From contig CM066982.1 of assembly GCA_033977485.1 (NCBI GenBank), forward strand, positions 37,550,218 through 37,614,217: DNA of 64,000 nt. Direction: 5' to 3'. The translations under genes were made by a program, and so were the position numbers. The stretch's first letter is position 1. Every line of letters begins with the position of its first letter. Below the pieces are notes generated by a model. That model did no database searches. It was not told the origin of the DNA and worked only from the letters and a program-made list of their open reading frames with translations. The stretch comes from Hydrangea macrophylla (lineage: Eukaryota > Streptophyta > Magnoliopsida > Cornales > Hydrangeaceae). Positions 42,601 through 49,039 of this stretch are shown piece after piece.

Positions 42601-45589
42601 AGGAAGACAGGTTCTGGGGTGTGTATACCTGGAAGACGGTGGAGGAGACCTTGAAACGGCAACTGTCGAGGTCACATGCTCAGCAAGGAATGGTGGAAGC
42701 AGCGTTGCCCACAAATACATAGTGGATAGATGGTGGTGGTACAGTGCGATTTGCAGTAGAGTGGTGTGATTTTCTGCATTCATCGGTAAAGTTTATGAGT
42801 CATCTGTTGACATTGGCAAAGTTGGCGGTGTGGACAAAAGCAATTCTGAAAGAACCAAAGCATGGAGCGGTGATGAAGCAAGCAAAGATTCATGAGGCGG
42901 TGAAATTATACCAGGAATTGTCGTGCCGAAGGAGAGACGCAGACATGATGACTTTGATCTCACGGTGGTGTACCTTGACGCATAGCTTTGTAACAGCGTA
43001 GGGGGGAGTTCACACCGACTTTGGAGGATGATGTTGAGATACTAAGTTTGAATGTACTGGGAAACACCAATCTGGTGGCCCATATACTAGATGAGGAAGA
43101 ACAAAGAATGGTGGTGGTATTGCAGAAAGGAGTAACAGAGTGTCAGTGGTCAACAGCCTATAACGGGGAAGCGGGAGAAGGCCGTGCCTATAGAAGGTCT
43201 CCTATAGGGCATTCATGAGATACTTCTGGAAAGATGAGCCAGGTGAAAATTTTAGGAAAGAGGGACAAGAAGACTTGATTAATGGACTGGGTTATCGAGA
43301 TCGACGATGGGGTATTTGGCATGTTGGTTGTCGCGGTGTATATCGGGGTGGTCCAGAGGACGGGCCAAGCGCACGGTGTTTTACTTTGGTAGTTGTATTG
43401 GCGAGGGGTAGGCCGGTGCCGCTAGTGGGTCTGTTTTTGGGGTCGCTATATCTAAAACTAGACATGATGACTTTGGTGTACGTCCTCACACACTTTTGTC
43501 CAGTTTTAGATATAGCGACCCCAAAAACAACTAAAGAATAAGGAAAATATATTTAACAACTAAGTGTTTAAAGGAAAATATATTTAATGGGATTAGCGAC
43601 CCCAAAAACACTTGTTTGGTACTTTGGTGTACATCCTTTAATGGGATTAACAACTAAAGAATAAGGAAAATATATTTAACACCATAAAATAAAATTAAAA
43701 AGACTGTAGTTCACCAACCAAAATAGGAAAAATGCTTGCAAGGCAAGTTTGCATATCTAATAACAAAGGTATCAAATAAGTTTATCACATTATTTCCCAG
43801 ACCATTCCTAAAAATGGGCATGCATGTAATTATGGAGAACTCCCAAGAGGCACAAACCTCGATGCATAAAGCTTAAAAAGTGCACCCTTTTTTTTTTTTT
43901 TTTTTTTTTTAAATTTTATTTTTAAGCCTTGTGTAAAAAGCAAATGTCTTTAAAGACTCCCACCTAAATTCCAGCGACTTGAAACTTTTTGGCGTCGCCT
44001 CGCCTCGCCTCGCCTCGCCTCAAGATGCGACTAGAACGCCTTTAGAACACTTGTTCTTGTTGGAATATAGCTGGTAGTCCAATCTGGTCAACCAGAGAAC
44101 ACCGAAAAGGAAGGTTCCTTAATCCAGAAACTTCCAGATTTGATGAAGATTTGGTTGGAGAGAATCCCAATCACTCCATGAGTATGAGAATATCGTAAAT
44201 ATTAGATAAGATGATTGGGATATGTTGTTGATATCACTTATATTTAGCATAGATTGTATAGTTGTATTAGTGGGATATAGCATAATTAGTGGTAGAGATT
44301 GATATAGATTGATTGTTTCCTTTATTTTTCTTTCCTATTTTAGCTTGTAGTTGGTGTATAGTAAATAGGAATCCTGCTTGTGAGATGAATATAGAGAAAA
44401 TCTCTTTTCTCCCAATTCTTCTGACAGGATAAAATATTATCTTTATCTTTATGGAACATAAATCCCATATATTGTGGGATATTTGTGGGGTATAATTTAT
44501 CCTACGAATTGGTTTTTTGAGAAAGTAGATATATAGTTAAAATAGGATATCCTGAAATAAGTTGAAAATGAAGAGGATATTGGTGTAATTACAACTGGTA
44601 AGAGTGCGTTCTGAAGATGTTATTCCAAGCGTATCATAAATGTCCAATCATTGATGTTGCTCATCTCTCTTCCTTATCTCTTTCGCTCTTGTATGGTTTT
44701 GGTGAGGTATTTTAGGAAAACTATTTGTTTTAAGTAGGAATGAAATTTCAAAATTTGGCATCTGTGAGTTATCTTCATGAATGATTATAAAGAACTAAGA
44801 TCATTTCAAGGAAATCAAAAAAGTTGGTTTCGTGGTAGTACATTCCACCTGTTAATTTGTTCAACTATGAATGATTGTGAAGACCCGGAAATCATTTCAA
44901 AGAAATGAAAAAAAGTTGGTTTCGTGGTGGCACATTCCACCCGTTAATTTGTTCAACTCTACATTTTCATGTCGGTACCCTAGATGGTTTGTGCTAAGGG
45001 ACCCAAATTTTCTTGACTTGATGCATGTGGAGTGGGTTTCTTCCCATGATCAATTTTTTTTATATATGAAAAATAGAAAAATTAGCGATTAGTATTTCCC
45101 ACGATCAGTTTGTGAGGAATATTAGAAATTGGCTATTGGTAAATTGGTAATATTGTTTGTTTTCTAAACAACTTTTTGTATTCTTTGCAAGCCAAAAATT
45201 GAAGGAACTTGGAATGGTGCACAATCTCATTTCCATTCCTTTCTTGGTGTCTCTCTTCTCTTTCTTGCACATAGTAACTGAATTTGTTTTTCTTGTACTT
45301 CAACTTTTGCAGCAAAAAGAAACCTGCAGTCTTCGTGATCGATATGGAAGATATCAGTACAAATGATATAGGAGAATTTGAACTTGTAATTCTACATGAT
45401 TTTGTACACTCAATTGAGAGTTATGTTCCAATCCTAACGAAGATGGCCCGGTGCTCGGTAGATGGCACATTGCATAGCTTTTTAACCATAGAAGACTCGG
45501 GGTTGGCGGAACCATTGGTTGGAATACTTGAACAATGTGGGCAAGAAGTTCCTGAAGCCTTGAGAGACCTTGTAAGAATCTTGAACTGA
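11644..45589 (+). CDS. DEAD-box RNA helicase-like protein, catalytically degenerate (7 exons, 575 aa)
   Basis: Exons at 11644-11793, 13995-14681, 15238-15326, 17268-17367, 27722-27976, 31753-31922 and 45313-45589 join in frame through GT-AG introns and end at TGA 45587-45589. I infer two RecA-like domains. After a Lys-rich N-terminus ([31 protein letters not shown]), domain 1 shows [10 protein letters not shown] in place of the PTRELA motif, then [10 protein letters not shown] (normally TPGRL) and [10 protein letters not shown] where DEAD should be. The Walker A lysine motif is absent. Domain 2 ends with [20 protein letters not shown], then ILTKMAR where HRIGRTGR is normal. The basic N-terminus suggests nuclear or nucleolar action, possibly in ribosome assembly like CMS1-type proteins; this is inference. 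Reading frame and splice sites are intact despite transposons in three introns. I do not assign a symbol. Confidence 0.88.
11794..13994 (+). other. Intron 1 of the helicase-like gene
   Basis: 2.2 kb, GT to AG (CTCTACAG). Contains (TC)n/(TA)n at 11839-11878, the exon-like remnant at 12655-12714 and (CA)n(TA)n at about 13876-13918. No other gene seen. Confidence 0.75.
12655..12714 (+). pseudogene. Remnant of a duplicated exon 1 inside intron 1
   Basis: The + frame reads [19 protein letters not shown], closely matching the end of exon 1 (VSARI...[12 protein letters not shown]). The nucleotide match includes the upstream TCTGCT. About five codons in the middle are missing and no CAG|GT donor follows. 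It is probably an old tandem duplication rather than a working alternative exon. Confidence 0.55.
13995..14681 (+). CDS. Helicase-like gene, exon 2
   Basis: 229 codons, from acceptor ACTCTACAG| to donor ATG|GTTTGT, both phase 0. It encodes the charged linker ([11 protein letters not shown] and following) and the start of the first RecA-like domain. [20 protein letters not shown] aligns with the Q-motif and Walker A region, but no GKT is present. Confidence 0.88.
14682..15237 (+). other. Intron 2
   Basis: 556 bases, GT-AG, AT-rich, nothing recognisable inside. Confidence 0.75.
15238..15326 (+). CDS. Helicase-like gene, exon 3
   Basis: 89 bases encoding [20 protein letters not shown] and following, the segment after motif Ia. 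It ends at CATGG|GTAAGT with two bases of a Gly codon completed by exon 4. Confidence 0.85.
15540..15615. repeat. (CA)n(TC)n(CA)n compound microsatellite
   Basis: Uninterrupted dinucleotide tract in intron 3. The long frames across it, such as THTHTH and SLSLSL, are artefacts. Confidence 0.9.
16114..16990. mobile_element. PIF/Harbinger-type non-autonomous element in intron 3
   Basis: The left end GGCCCAGTTTGGATGG pairs with the right end CCGTCCAAATGGGGCC. Both are flanked by the trinucleotide TAA (16111-16113 and 16991-16993), the TWA target duplication of this superfamily. 877 bp, no transposase. Confidence 0.75.
17268..17367 (+). CDS. Helicase-like gene, exon 4
   Basis: 100 bases, from TTCTGCAG| to CTG|GTAATG. 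Encodes [20 protein letters not shown], the motif Ib region (TPGRL-like), and the strand ending SLL before the degenerate motif II, which begins in exon 5. Confidence 0.88.
18299..18473 (+). repeat. 5' LTR of the copia element
   Basis: Starts TGTTGGAATTAGAGAG and ends ATCAATT against the primer-binding site. TATATAAAC near its 3' half may be the promoter box. The end assignment rests on the TTAGT duplication. Confidence 0.88.
18474..18486 (+). other. Primer-binding site, initiator tRNA-Met type
   Basis: TGGTATCAGAGCC directly follows the 5' LTR and is the usual plant copia site. Confidence 0.88.
19343..19491. mobile_element. Foldback element inside the hAT copy
   Basis: Arms of about 58 bases: AATTGCTCACTCATTGCTCA at the left is mirrored by TGAGCAAAGAGTGAGCAATT at the right. 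Between them the sequence mirrors GGCTAATGCAG and GGACCCAGTA, with a short AT-rich loop. Confidence 0.7.
19496..19681. mobile_element. Second foldback element inside the hAT copy
   Basis: GAGTAATGCTAGGCACACTT at the left is the near-perfect complement of AAGTGTGCCTAGTATTACTC at the right, with arms of about 43 bases (also TGAATTTGACA/TGTCAAATTCA). The terminus resembles the element at 11087-11193. Confidence 0.72.
19966..20216. repeat. Degenerate CA-rich repeat (CACACAAACAGATCGACA type)
   Basis: Irregular tandem runs of CACACACAAAC and GATCGACA within the hAT copy. Non-coding. Confidence 0.75.
21490..21914 (+). pseudogene. copia protease region
   Basis: [18 protein letters not shown] at about 21577-21630 is the aspartic protease active site (D-S-G-A). 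The frame continues from gag, is broken by TAG at 21709, and goes on through [20 protein letters not shown], the conserved end of the domain. A frame change follows near 21905. Confidence 0.8.
21915..22895 (+). pseudogene. copia integrase
   Basis: The open frame holds the GAG-pre-integrase zinc site ([16 protein letters not shown]) and then the DDE core. The acidic residues are in [16 protein letters not shown] and [12 protein letters not shown]. The normal family reads AERKNRH, so one position has Arg changed to Cys. The C-terminal part ends at [10 protein letters not shown], where a solo LTR is inserted at 22896. Confidence 0.88.
23735..24012. repeat. Tandem array of CGCACACAGCTCATATCA units in the solo LTR
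   Basis: About 14 imperfect units of 16-22 bases. Not a CRISPR array: there are no spacers, only unit variants. Confidence 0.85.
24485..24660. repeat. Tandem array of ATACCGTATTTAT units
   Basis: Repeated CGTATTTATAC and ATACTATATC words, AT-rich, in the same solo LTR. Confidence 0.75.
24833..25058. repeat. Tandem array of GGTGTGTTCTTGGTGTWCTA units
   Basis: About a dozen alternating GTTCTT, GTACTA and GTTCTA variants of a 10-20 base unit. The minus frame through it ([10 protein letters not shown]) is an artefact. Confidence 0.88.
25412..26875 (+). pseudogene. copia reverse transcriptase
   Basis: 25699-25905 has [20 protein letters not shown], the start of the domain. 25965-26282 has [19 protein letters not shown] and [20 protein letters not shown] (catalytic Asp). 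Near 26393-26430 lies [12 protein letters not shown], the YVDD box. 26446-26875 covers thumb and connection ([21 protein letters not shown]). It is broken by TGA near 25944 and TGA at 26280, both where Trp is normal, and by indels. Confidence 0.88.
26876..27474 (+). pseudogene. copia RNase H with internal duplication
   Basis: [20 protein letters not shown] and [20 protein letters not shown] are the RNase H catalytic segments. The first segment occurs twice because of a 124-base tandem duplication (about 26894-27017 and 27018-27141). As 124 is not a multiple of three, the copy shifts the frame. The domain ends near 27474 before the polypurine tract. Confidence 0.85.
27472..27481 (+). other. 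Polypurine tract of the copia element
   Basis: TGAGGGGGAG immediately before the 3' LTR. Confidence 0.85.
27482..27656 (+). repeat. 3' LTR of the copia element
   Basis: Matches the 5' LTR over 175 bases with six differences, and is followed by the target duplication TTAGT. Confidence 0.9.
27722..27976 (+). CDS. Helicase-like gene, exon 5
   Basis: 85 codons from ATAACAG| to AAG|GTATTT, phase 0 on both sides. Begins [12 protein letters not shown], the position of the DEAD box, where only the first Asp is kept. It continues into the second RecA-like domain ([16 protein letters not shown]). Confidence 0.88.
28080..28600. repeat. Inverted TRIM-like LTR pieces
   Basis: ATTGTTGGGCCATTCTCTAA at 28527 on the + strand also occurs on the minus strand near 28160. 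Each copy continues AGCTTAAGYKTTTGGAG. The + copy is followed by TTGTATCAGAGTC and the minus strand near 28320 carries TAGTATTAGAGCC. Both resemble tRNA-Met primer sites, so two short LTR elements or one rearranged element lie head to head. No coding capacity. Confidence 0.55.
28431..30874. repeat. Inverted repeat whose right arm is split by the solo LTR
   Basis: 28431-28520 is the near complement of 29018-29056 joined to 30821-30874 (shared words ATTAATCTAGAATATTGC and CATTGATATGAATATAT). Confidence 0.65.
29057..30820 (-). mobile_element. Solo LTR (1.76 kb) of a gypsy-like element in intron 5
   Basis: The minus strand starts TGTAATATCCCGAAATCC and ends GGGGCGCGACA, the same terminal style as 22896-25411. 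The target duplication is perfect: ATCAT at 29052-29056 and 30821-30825. No coding region. Confidence 0.85.
31753..31922 (+). CDS. Helicase-like gene, exon 6
   Basis: 170 bases from CTTGCAG| to AACAG|GTAAGA, leaving two bases of a Ser codon. Encodes [20 protein letters not shown] and KGYPVSTNG, the start of RecA-like domain 2 (equivalent to the VFVNTK...LKxxGY region). Confidence 0.88.
32522..33207. repeat. Two tandem 343 bp units
   Basis: 32522-32864 and 32865-33207 agree except at three positions by eye. Each begins GAAATGGTGTGGCTAYACGC. The near identity suggests a recent duplication or local gene conversion. Confidence 0.92.
33541..33564. repeat. Poly-C tract, 24 bases
   Basis: Uninterrupted C run. 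Its true length may be uncertain for sequencing reasons. Confidence 0.85.
33690..34430. repeat. Minisatellite of GGAGAGYGCGATGCTCGTGCC units
   Basis: The word GAGAGYGCGATGCTCGTG recurs about ten times, with GGAGATTTGGAGATCAGGGCC blocks at the left. At 34037, 34144 and 34251 the word GATGCTYAG recurs at exactly 107-base spacing. Frames through it ([15 protein letters not shown]) are artefacts of the repeats. Confidence 0.8.
34440..35640. other. Unidentified degenerate repeat DNA
   Basis: GC-moderate sequence unlike the AT-rich intron around it, with short coding-like pieces but no recognisable domain. Probably part of the same decayed element as 35655-36780 and 42420-43430. Confidence 0.4.
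35655..36085. repeat. Tandem array of about 80-90 bp units
   Basis: TTGGGGCTRATTTGTAAATT recurs at about 35708, 35794, 35883, 35964 and 36045, alternating with TAGGAGTTTTGGGGGCTTTT. Confidence 0.8.
36120..36440 (+). other. Coding-like fragment, unidentified (gag-like?)
   Basis: The + frame 36127-36318 reads [20 protein letters not shown], a charged helix, and then becomes Ala/Arg-rich. I recognise no family. Its place next to tandem arrays, and similar codon texture at 42530-43220, suggest a decayed retroelement gag. This is inference only. Confidence 0.3.
36780..37053. repeat. CCACTACCATACCACCCC satellite, left part
   Basis: Imperfect units of about 36 bases (TACCACACATACCATCCCAC). The array is interrupted by the hAT transposon and resumes at 42051. 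Confidence 0.85.
37400..40719 (-). pseudogene. hAT transposase (BED finger, DUF659, dimerisation domain), probably broken
   Basis: It opens at 40719 (MPPKKDIGW...). The BED zinc finger is [19 protein letters not shown], with the later Cys in DKC. A long frame 40192-38912 carries DUF659: [20 protein letters not shown] and [17 protein letters not shown]. Two introns fit in phase (38842-38911 and 38689-38765), giving exons 38841-38766 and from 38688. The last holds the dimerisation motif [20 protein letters not shown] Gly/Tyr/His-rich tail follows to about 37400. Stops TAA and TAG near 40330-40345, a frame change near 40230 and another near 38480 suggest it no longer makes full-length protein. 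The normal enzyme cuts and pastes the element by binding its ends. Confidence 0.85.
38220..38268. repeat. (GTC)n(ATC)n trinucleotide repeat in the transposase tail
   Basis: GTCGTCGTCGTCGTC followed by ATCATCATC. In one minus frame it encodes a run of Asp or Met. Confidence 0.9.
40740..41840. repeat. Degenerate tandem repeats upstream of the transposase
   Basis: About ten imperfect units containing ACACACATTTTGACCAAATA, AAACATTTTTTTAAATAAAA and AATTAATACACATACAACTA, spaced roughly 100-120 bases. It lies between the transposase start and the right terminus, so it is the 5' region of the element. Non-coding and AT-rich. Confidence 0.8.
42051..42400. repeat. CCACTACCATACCACCCC satellite, right part
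   Basis: Continuation of the array broken by the hAT transposon. The Pro/His/Thr-rich frames through it are artefacts. Confidence 0.88.
42420..43430 (+). other. Unidentified degenerate element, coding-like
   Basis: Several + frames overlap (42531-42722, 42744-43001, 43021-43218, 43215-43541) with few stops but no domain I recognise. Examples are [20 protein letters not shown] and [14 protein letters not shown]. Base composition differs from the flanking AT-rich intron. It probably continues the element seen before 36780. Confidence 0.35.
43432..43529. mobile_element. 98 bp foldback element
   Basis: TGTTTTTGGGGTCGCTATAT at the left is repeated inverted at the right (ATATAGCGACCCCAAAAACA). 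Arms of 33 bases, loop of 32. Partial copies (GCGACCCCAAAAACA, GGAAAATATATTTAA) follow to about 43680. Confidence 0.75.
43888..44022. repeat. Poly-T and (CGCCT)n tracts
   Basis: T run at about 43889-43910 and four or five CGCCT units at about 43995-44020. Confidence 0.8.
44778..44968. repeat. Two tandem units of about 95 bp
   Basis: ATGAATGATTRTRAAGAMC...TTGTTCAACT occurs twice, sharing AAAAGTTGGTTTCGTGGT and ACATTCCACC. Confidence 0.8.
45313..45589 (+). CDS. Helicase-like gene, exon 7 (last)
   Basis: From CTTTTGCAG| to TGA 45587-45589. Encodes [40 protein letters not shown] and the tail LRDLVRILN. It corresponds to helicase motifs V and VI. The arginine-finger motif HRIGRxGR is replaced by [10 protein letters not shown]. 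Confidence 0.9.
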
Positions 45590-46212
45590 ATTAGCTTCGA
45601 CCAAAAAAAAAAAAAAAAATTTCCCCAACTATTCTTAAGAAAAAACTAATTGATAAATTTTGTAATTTTATTATTCTTTCGTGCTTTAGAGCTTTTGGAA
45701 CTTCTATGTTAAAATTTCCACGCGAGCATTGCATCAACTCTAGAGGCATTCGAGTGGAGCTATTGGAGCTTGTACTGTTTGGTAAAATGATCAAAGTTGA
45801 AGCTTTCTTCATTCTTATATCATCTTCTATTGTATTTTGCTATGTTATCGAAATTTAAGGGATCCTAAACAAATTATTAGATTTGTTGCATTGCTTAAAT
45901 CTATTTTGACTGTAAAATAGTTGACCGGTTCCTCTTCCTGGGTTGACTAGTTGAAGCCTAAAAAATTTATTTTATTTGCCAAGTAGTCTGACTAGTTTGG
46001 CCTAACATATGGTCATGTTCTCTGTAAAAATGTAGTTAACTAGTCCAGTCTGCTATCCTATTTCTAAAAAATTAATTAAGGGTGTGTTTGATAATCCAAT
46101 TAAATAATGAAAATAAAAATTTGAAGCACTTGTGTATTTTTAGTGCATTTGATAACATACCACTTAATTGAAAAACATACCACTTGTTCTCTCTCTCTCT
46201 ATCAAGCTGATT
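45590..46212. other. 3' UTR and intergenic DNA
   Basis: The 3' UTR begins after 45589. An A run at 45603-45619 may be genomic. No clear polyadenylation signal is distinguishable. At about 46080-46200 the words GGGTGTGTTTGATAA and TTTGATAACATACCAC hint at a MITE fragment. Confidence 0.5.
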
Positions 46213-47082
46213 ATGGGTTCTAATAAGAAGAAAAGAAATCAAGGTGTGCATCAAAGTCTCCAAGATCCTCTAGTTAAGTGGGCTATAGATAACGTTTCTT
46301 CCAAAAATGTTCGATCTGTTAGCCCATTAAAGAATCACAAAGCTGATTGTTCTTTAGTGAGTCATAATGCTACATCCTCTGTCCTAAGCAATGCTAACAC
46401 CGGTGTGAATGGTCCAAATGTGCCTGGTGATTCAAAGGGAGTTATTGCTATTAATACATTGAATAGCAAACCAACTACTCCTGAGGATCTTTATGTTTTG
46501 GCAACTACCAAGGGTTTGTTTCACTGATGATGAACTTGAGCTTCATGAAGAATGGGAGGTTGATACTACAACTCAAAGAGATTATGAGTTAGATAGATCT
46601 CCGGCTGGAACCTCCTTTAAGTTTCTTCAAGTTTCAAAAGTGATCCTGAATAAGAAGAAGAAAAATGCCGTCATAGAGTATGAGGAGCCAGTTGTGGATT
46701 ATTCCAATCCCATTGTTTTTAATCTTGCAAATGGGATAATCCAGCCTTCTGTTGTTAATTTTAACGAGAAATCTTTTGGAAACCAAGCTGGTTATGTGGG
46801 GTCCCTAAAACGAATTGCTGAATTGGAAAAATGAAATTTTCAAGATTAAGAGGGAGTCTGTTCAAGGGATTGAAATATCCAAACAGAAAGAAGAAGCAGG
46901 TACACATTTTGATTCTAAAGGCGGAATCATTTCAAATTTCGATGTGTTATTAGCAAGTGGATCTCACGCAAACCCAATTGAGACTAACGGCCATATTGGT
47001 CTGCCACCCACTGCGCAAATTGCAGTCAACACCACACGGGCAGCCGAGAAGTTATTCAGTAAACCCACATGGGTGGCAAGTG

Positions 47083-47395
47083 GATGATTGAGATTAAATG
47101 GTCACGTCATGTCAGTAAGCCCGTCACGTCACGTCAGTAAGTCCACATGCGCCAGTTATGGATTATTCAGTAAGTCCGTCACGCCATGTCGGCATGCTGA
47201 TGTGGTGTGACCATGTAATCTTAACCACTCAATTGTCCCTTCCTTCTAGGGAGATCATGACAAGTGGTTAGTGGAATTTAAAATTTGAAATCTGATAAGC
47301 ACTTGTCATGATCCCCTAAAAAGAGGGGACAAGTGGATGATTGAGATTAAATGGTCACACCACGTCAACATACGGACGTGGTGTGACGGACTCAT
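47083..47395. mobile_element. Foldback element in the LINE
   Basis: GGTGTGACCATGTAATCTTA near 47205 is the near complement of TGAGATTAAATGGTCACACC near 47341. CATGACAAGTG and CACTTGTCATG pair inside. CAAGTGGATGATTGAGATTA occurs as a direct repeat at 47083 and 47330, marking the two edges. No coding capacity. Confidence 0.6.
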
Positions 47396-47793
47396 TGAAT
47401 AATTCTCCAACAGGGCAGCAGCTCATTTCCCTTAAAAACCGGCGGTTTGTCTCTTGCACCTAAGACTTTTTTTTGTCATCACCAGCAGGCTCAATGGAAT
47501 GCATGAAGCCCACGTGGCAGAGCTCTTACATGAATGTACCTACCACTACTTCACTGAAGGAAGACACGTCCTTGCTCTCTCACGAAGTGGACCCAATGTT
47601 ACAAAATCTGGTCCTACACATCCTGTGGTGATGCATTCTATACCCAACCTTGTTCCTTCTCCTCGGGGCACCTAACCTGATTGTGATACGAATAAAGCAG
47701 AGTCTAGTTTTGACACTTCCCCTAAGCGCACTACATGGGCATCTTTAGTGAAGAAACAGGATGCCCCAGCCTTTAAACTCAATCTTATTAAAT

Positions 47794-48063
47794 ACTCCCT
47801 CCGTCCCATATTAAGAGTCTTTTTTGAGAAATCCAACTTATTAAGAGGACAACTTTGATTTTGGTGAGATTTTCAACTTTCCAATATTATCTTTTTTAAA
47901 ATTCAAAATTATAGTGTCACATCAAAAAAAGATGGAAGAGATGGATATAATAAAGGACAAATTTGGAAAGTATGTATTAAAGTACTTTGACTTTTCAAAA
48001 AGGACTCTTAAAATGAGACATCAAAAAATAATATCAAAAACTCTTAATATGGGACAGAGAGAG
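47794..48063. mobile_element. Stowaway-type (Tc1/mariner) MITE
   Basis: The left end CTCCCTCCGTCCCATATTAA is inverted at the right (TTAATATGGGACAGAGAGAG). TA flanks it at 47792-47793 and 48064-48065. 270 bp, non-coding, inserted in LINE ORF1. Confidence 0.88.
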
Positions 48064-49039
48064 TATGTTGAAGATGCTAATAGTAGTATAATTCGTATGC
48101 CAATGTCTCTGGCAGTTAAAGGTAGTAGAAAGTGGAAAACACTCTAGTGGGGTACTTTACAGGTAAGCGACTTCGCCATTCCTTTGTCAAGAATGCCTCC
48201 ACCAGATTTTGGGCTAAACATAGGGCTTGTGGATATGCTGGCCATAGACTCAGGATATTTCTTCTTTTAAGTTTGACAGTAAAGAAGAAAGTGATAAATT
48301 TCTAGAAGGGGGACCATGGTATTTTGCTGGCCAACATATTCTTCTCAAATATCGGCACACTGGTCTTATGCTTGCCAAGGAAGCTCCTCCCATAATTCCT
48401 GTTTGGGTTCATATATACAACATTCCCCTTGAGTGTTGGAATCCAGAAGGGTTGTTGAGCCATATATAGCTAGTGCATTGGGGAAACCTCTACATGTTGA
48501 TAAACTTACTGCTTCTTGTAAATGAATTTCCTATGCTAGGATATGTATTGAAGTTAGTGCCTCCAATGAGTTTATGAAATCTTTGGAGCTAGAAGCAGAA
48601 GATCCGTGTAGTGGTGCAGTGGAGAGAATTCATCTCAAGGTGGAATACCAGTGGACTCCTATAAGATGTTCCAAGTGTAAGAAGTTTGACCATGATTGTG
48701 CTAGGCTCCCCAATGCTCATAAGGTTACAAAGCAAGTTTCTAGACGCTCTTCCTCCTCTAATCGTCACCAAGAAGATGGTGTTTGGATGGTTATTACTAT
48801 TGGTAAGTTTGTGGTTGAACTTGATCAGGAGGTAATTCCCATTACATCTTCAAGTGAAGCACGCAAGCTTAATTCAGAGAGTAAGCCCAATCAACCCCTT
48901 ACTAATGGTTCTGTTAATGAGGAAATTGATGCTAGACTCCTGGATTCTAGTGCTAGTTGTAGATAGTGGTTGATAACTCATACAGTTTGACCAGTACATA
49001 TCACCAATGACTCTGTGTATACCAATATCACCACTGAAT

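Larger units (their letters stand above)
31923..45312 (+). other. Intron 6 (13.4 kb) packed with repeats
   Basis: GT-AG (CTTTTGCAG). Holds a tandem 343-mer, poly-C, minisatellites, a degenerate unidentified element and the hAT transposon. 31923-32521 is LTR-like, with a minus-strand TATAAATA near 32215. 43530-43990 and 44030-44770 have no recognisable gene. Confidence 0.8.
46213..48966 (+). pseudogene. LINE ORF1 (DUF4283 plus zinc knuckle), broken
   Basis: It starts around MGSNKKKRNQGVHQSLQDPL at 46213 and changes frame at about 46500 and 46830. The DUF4283-like core lies at about 48144-48560: GYFTGKRLRHSFVKNASTRF, FLEGGPWYFAGQHILLKYRH and IIPVWVHIYNIPLECW. The zinc knuckle start CSKCKKFDHDC is at about 48668-48700. 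Stops follow near 48466 and 48522. This is plant L1-type ORF1, an RNA-binding gag-like protein. No ORF2 follows, because an LTR begins near 49040. Confidence 0.72.
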
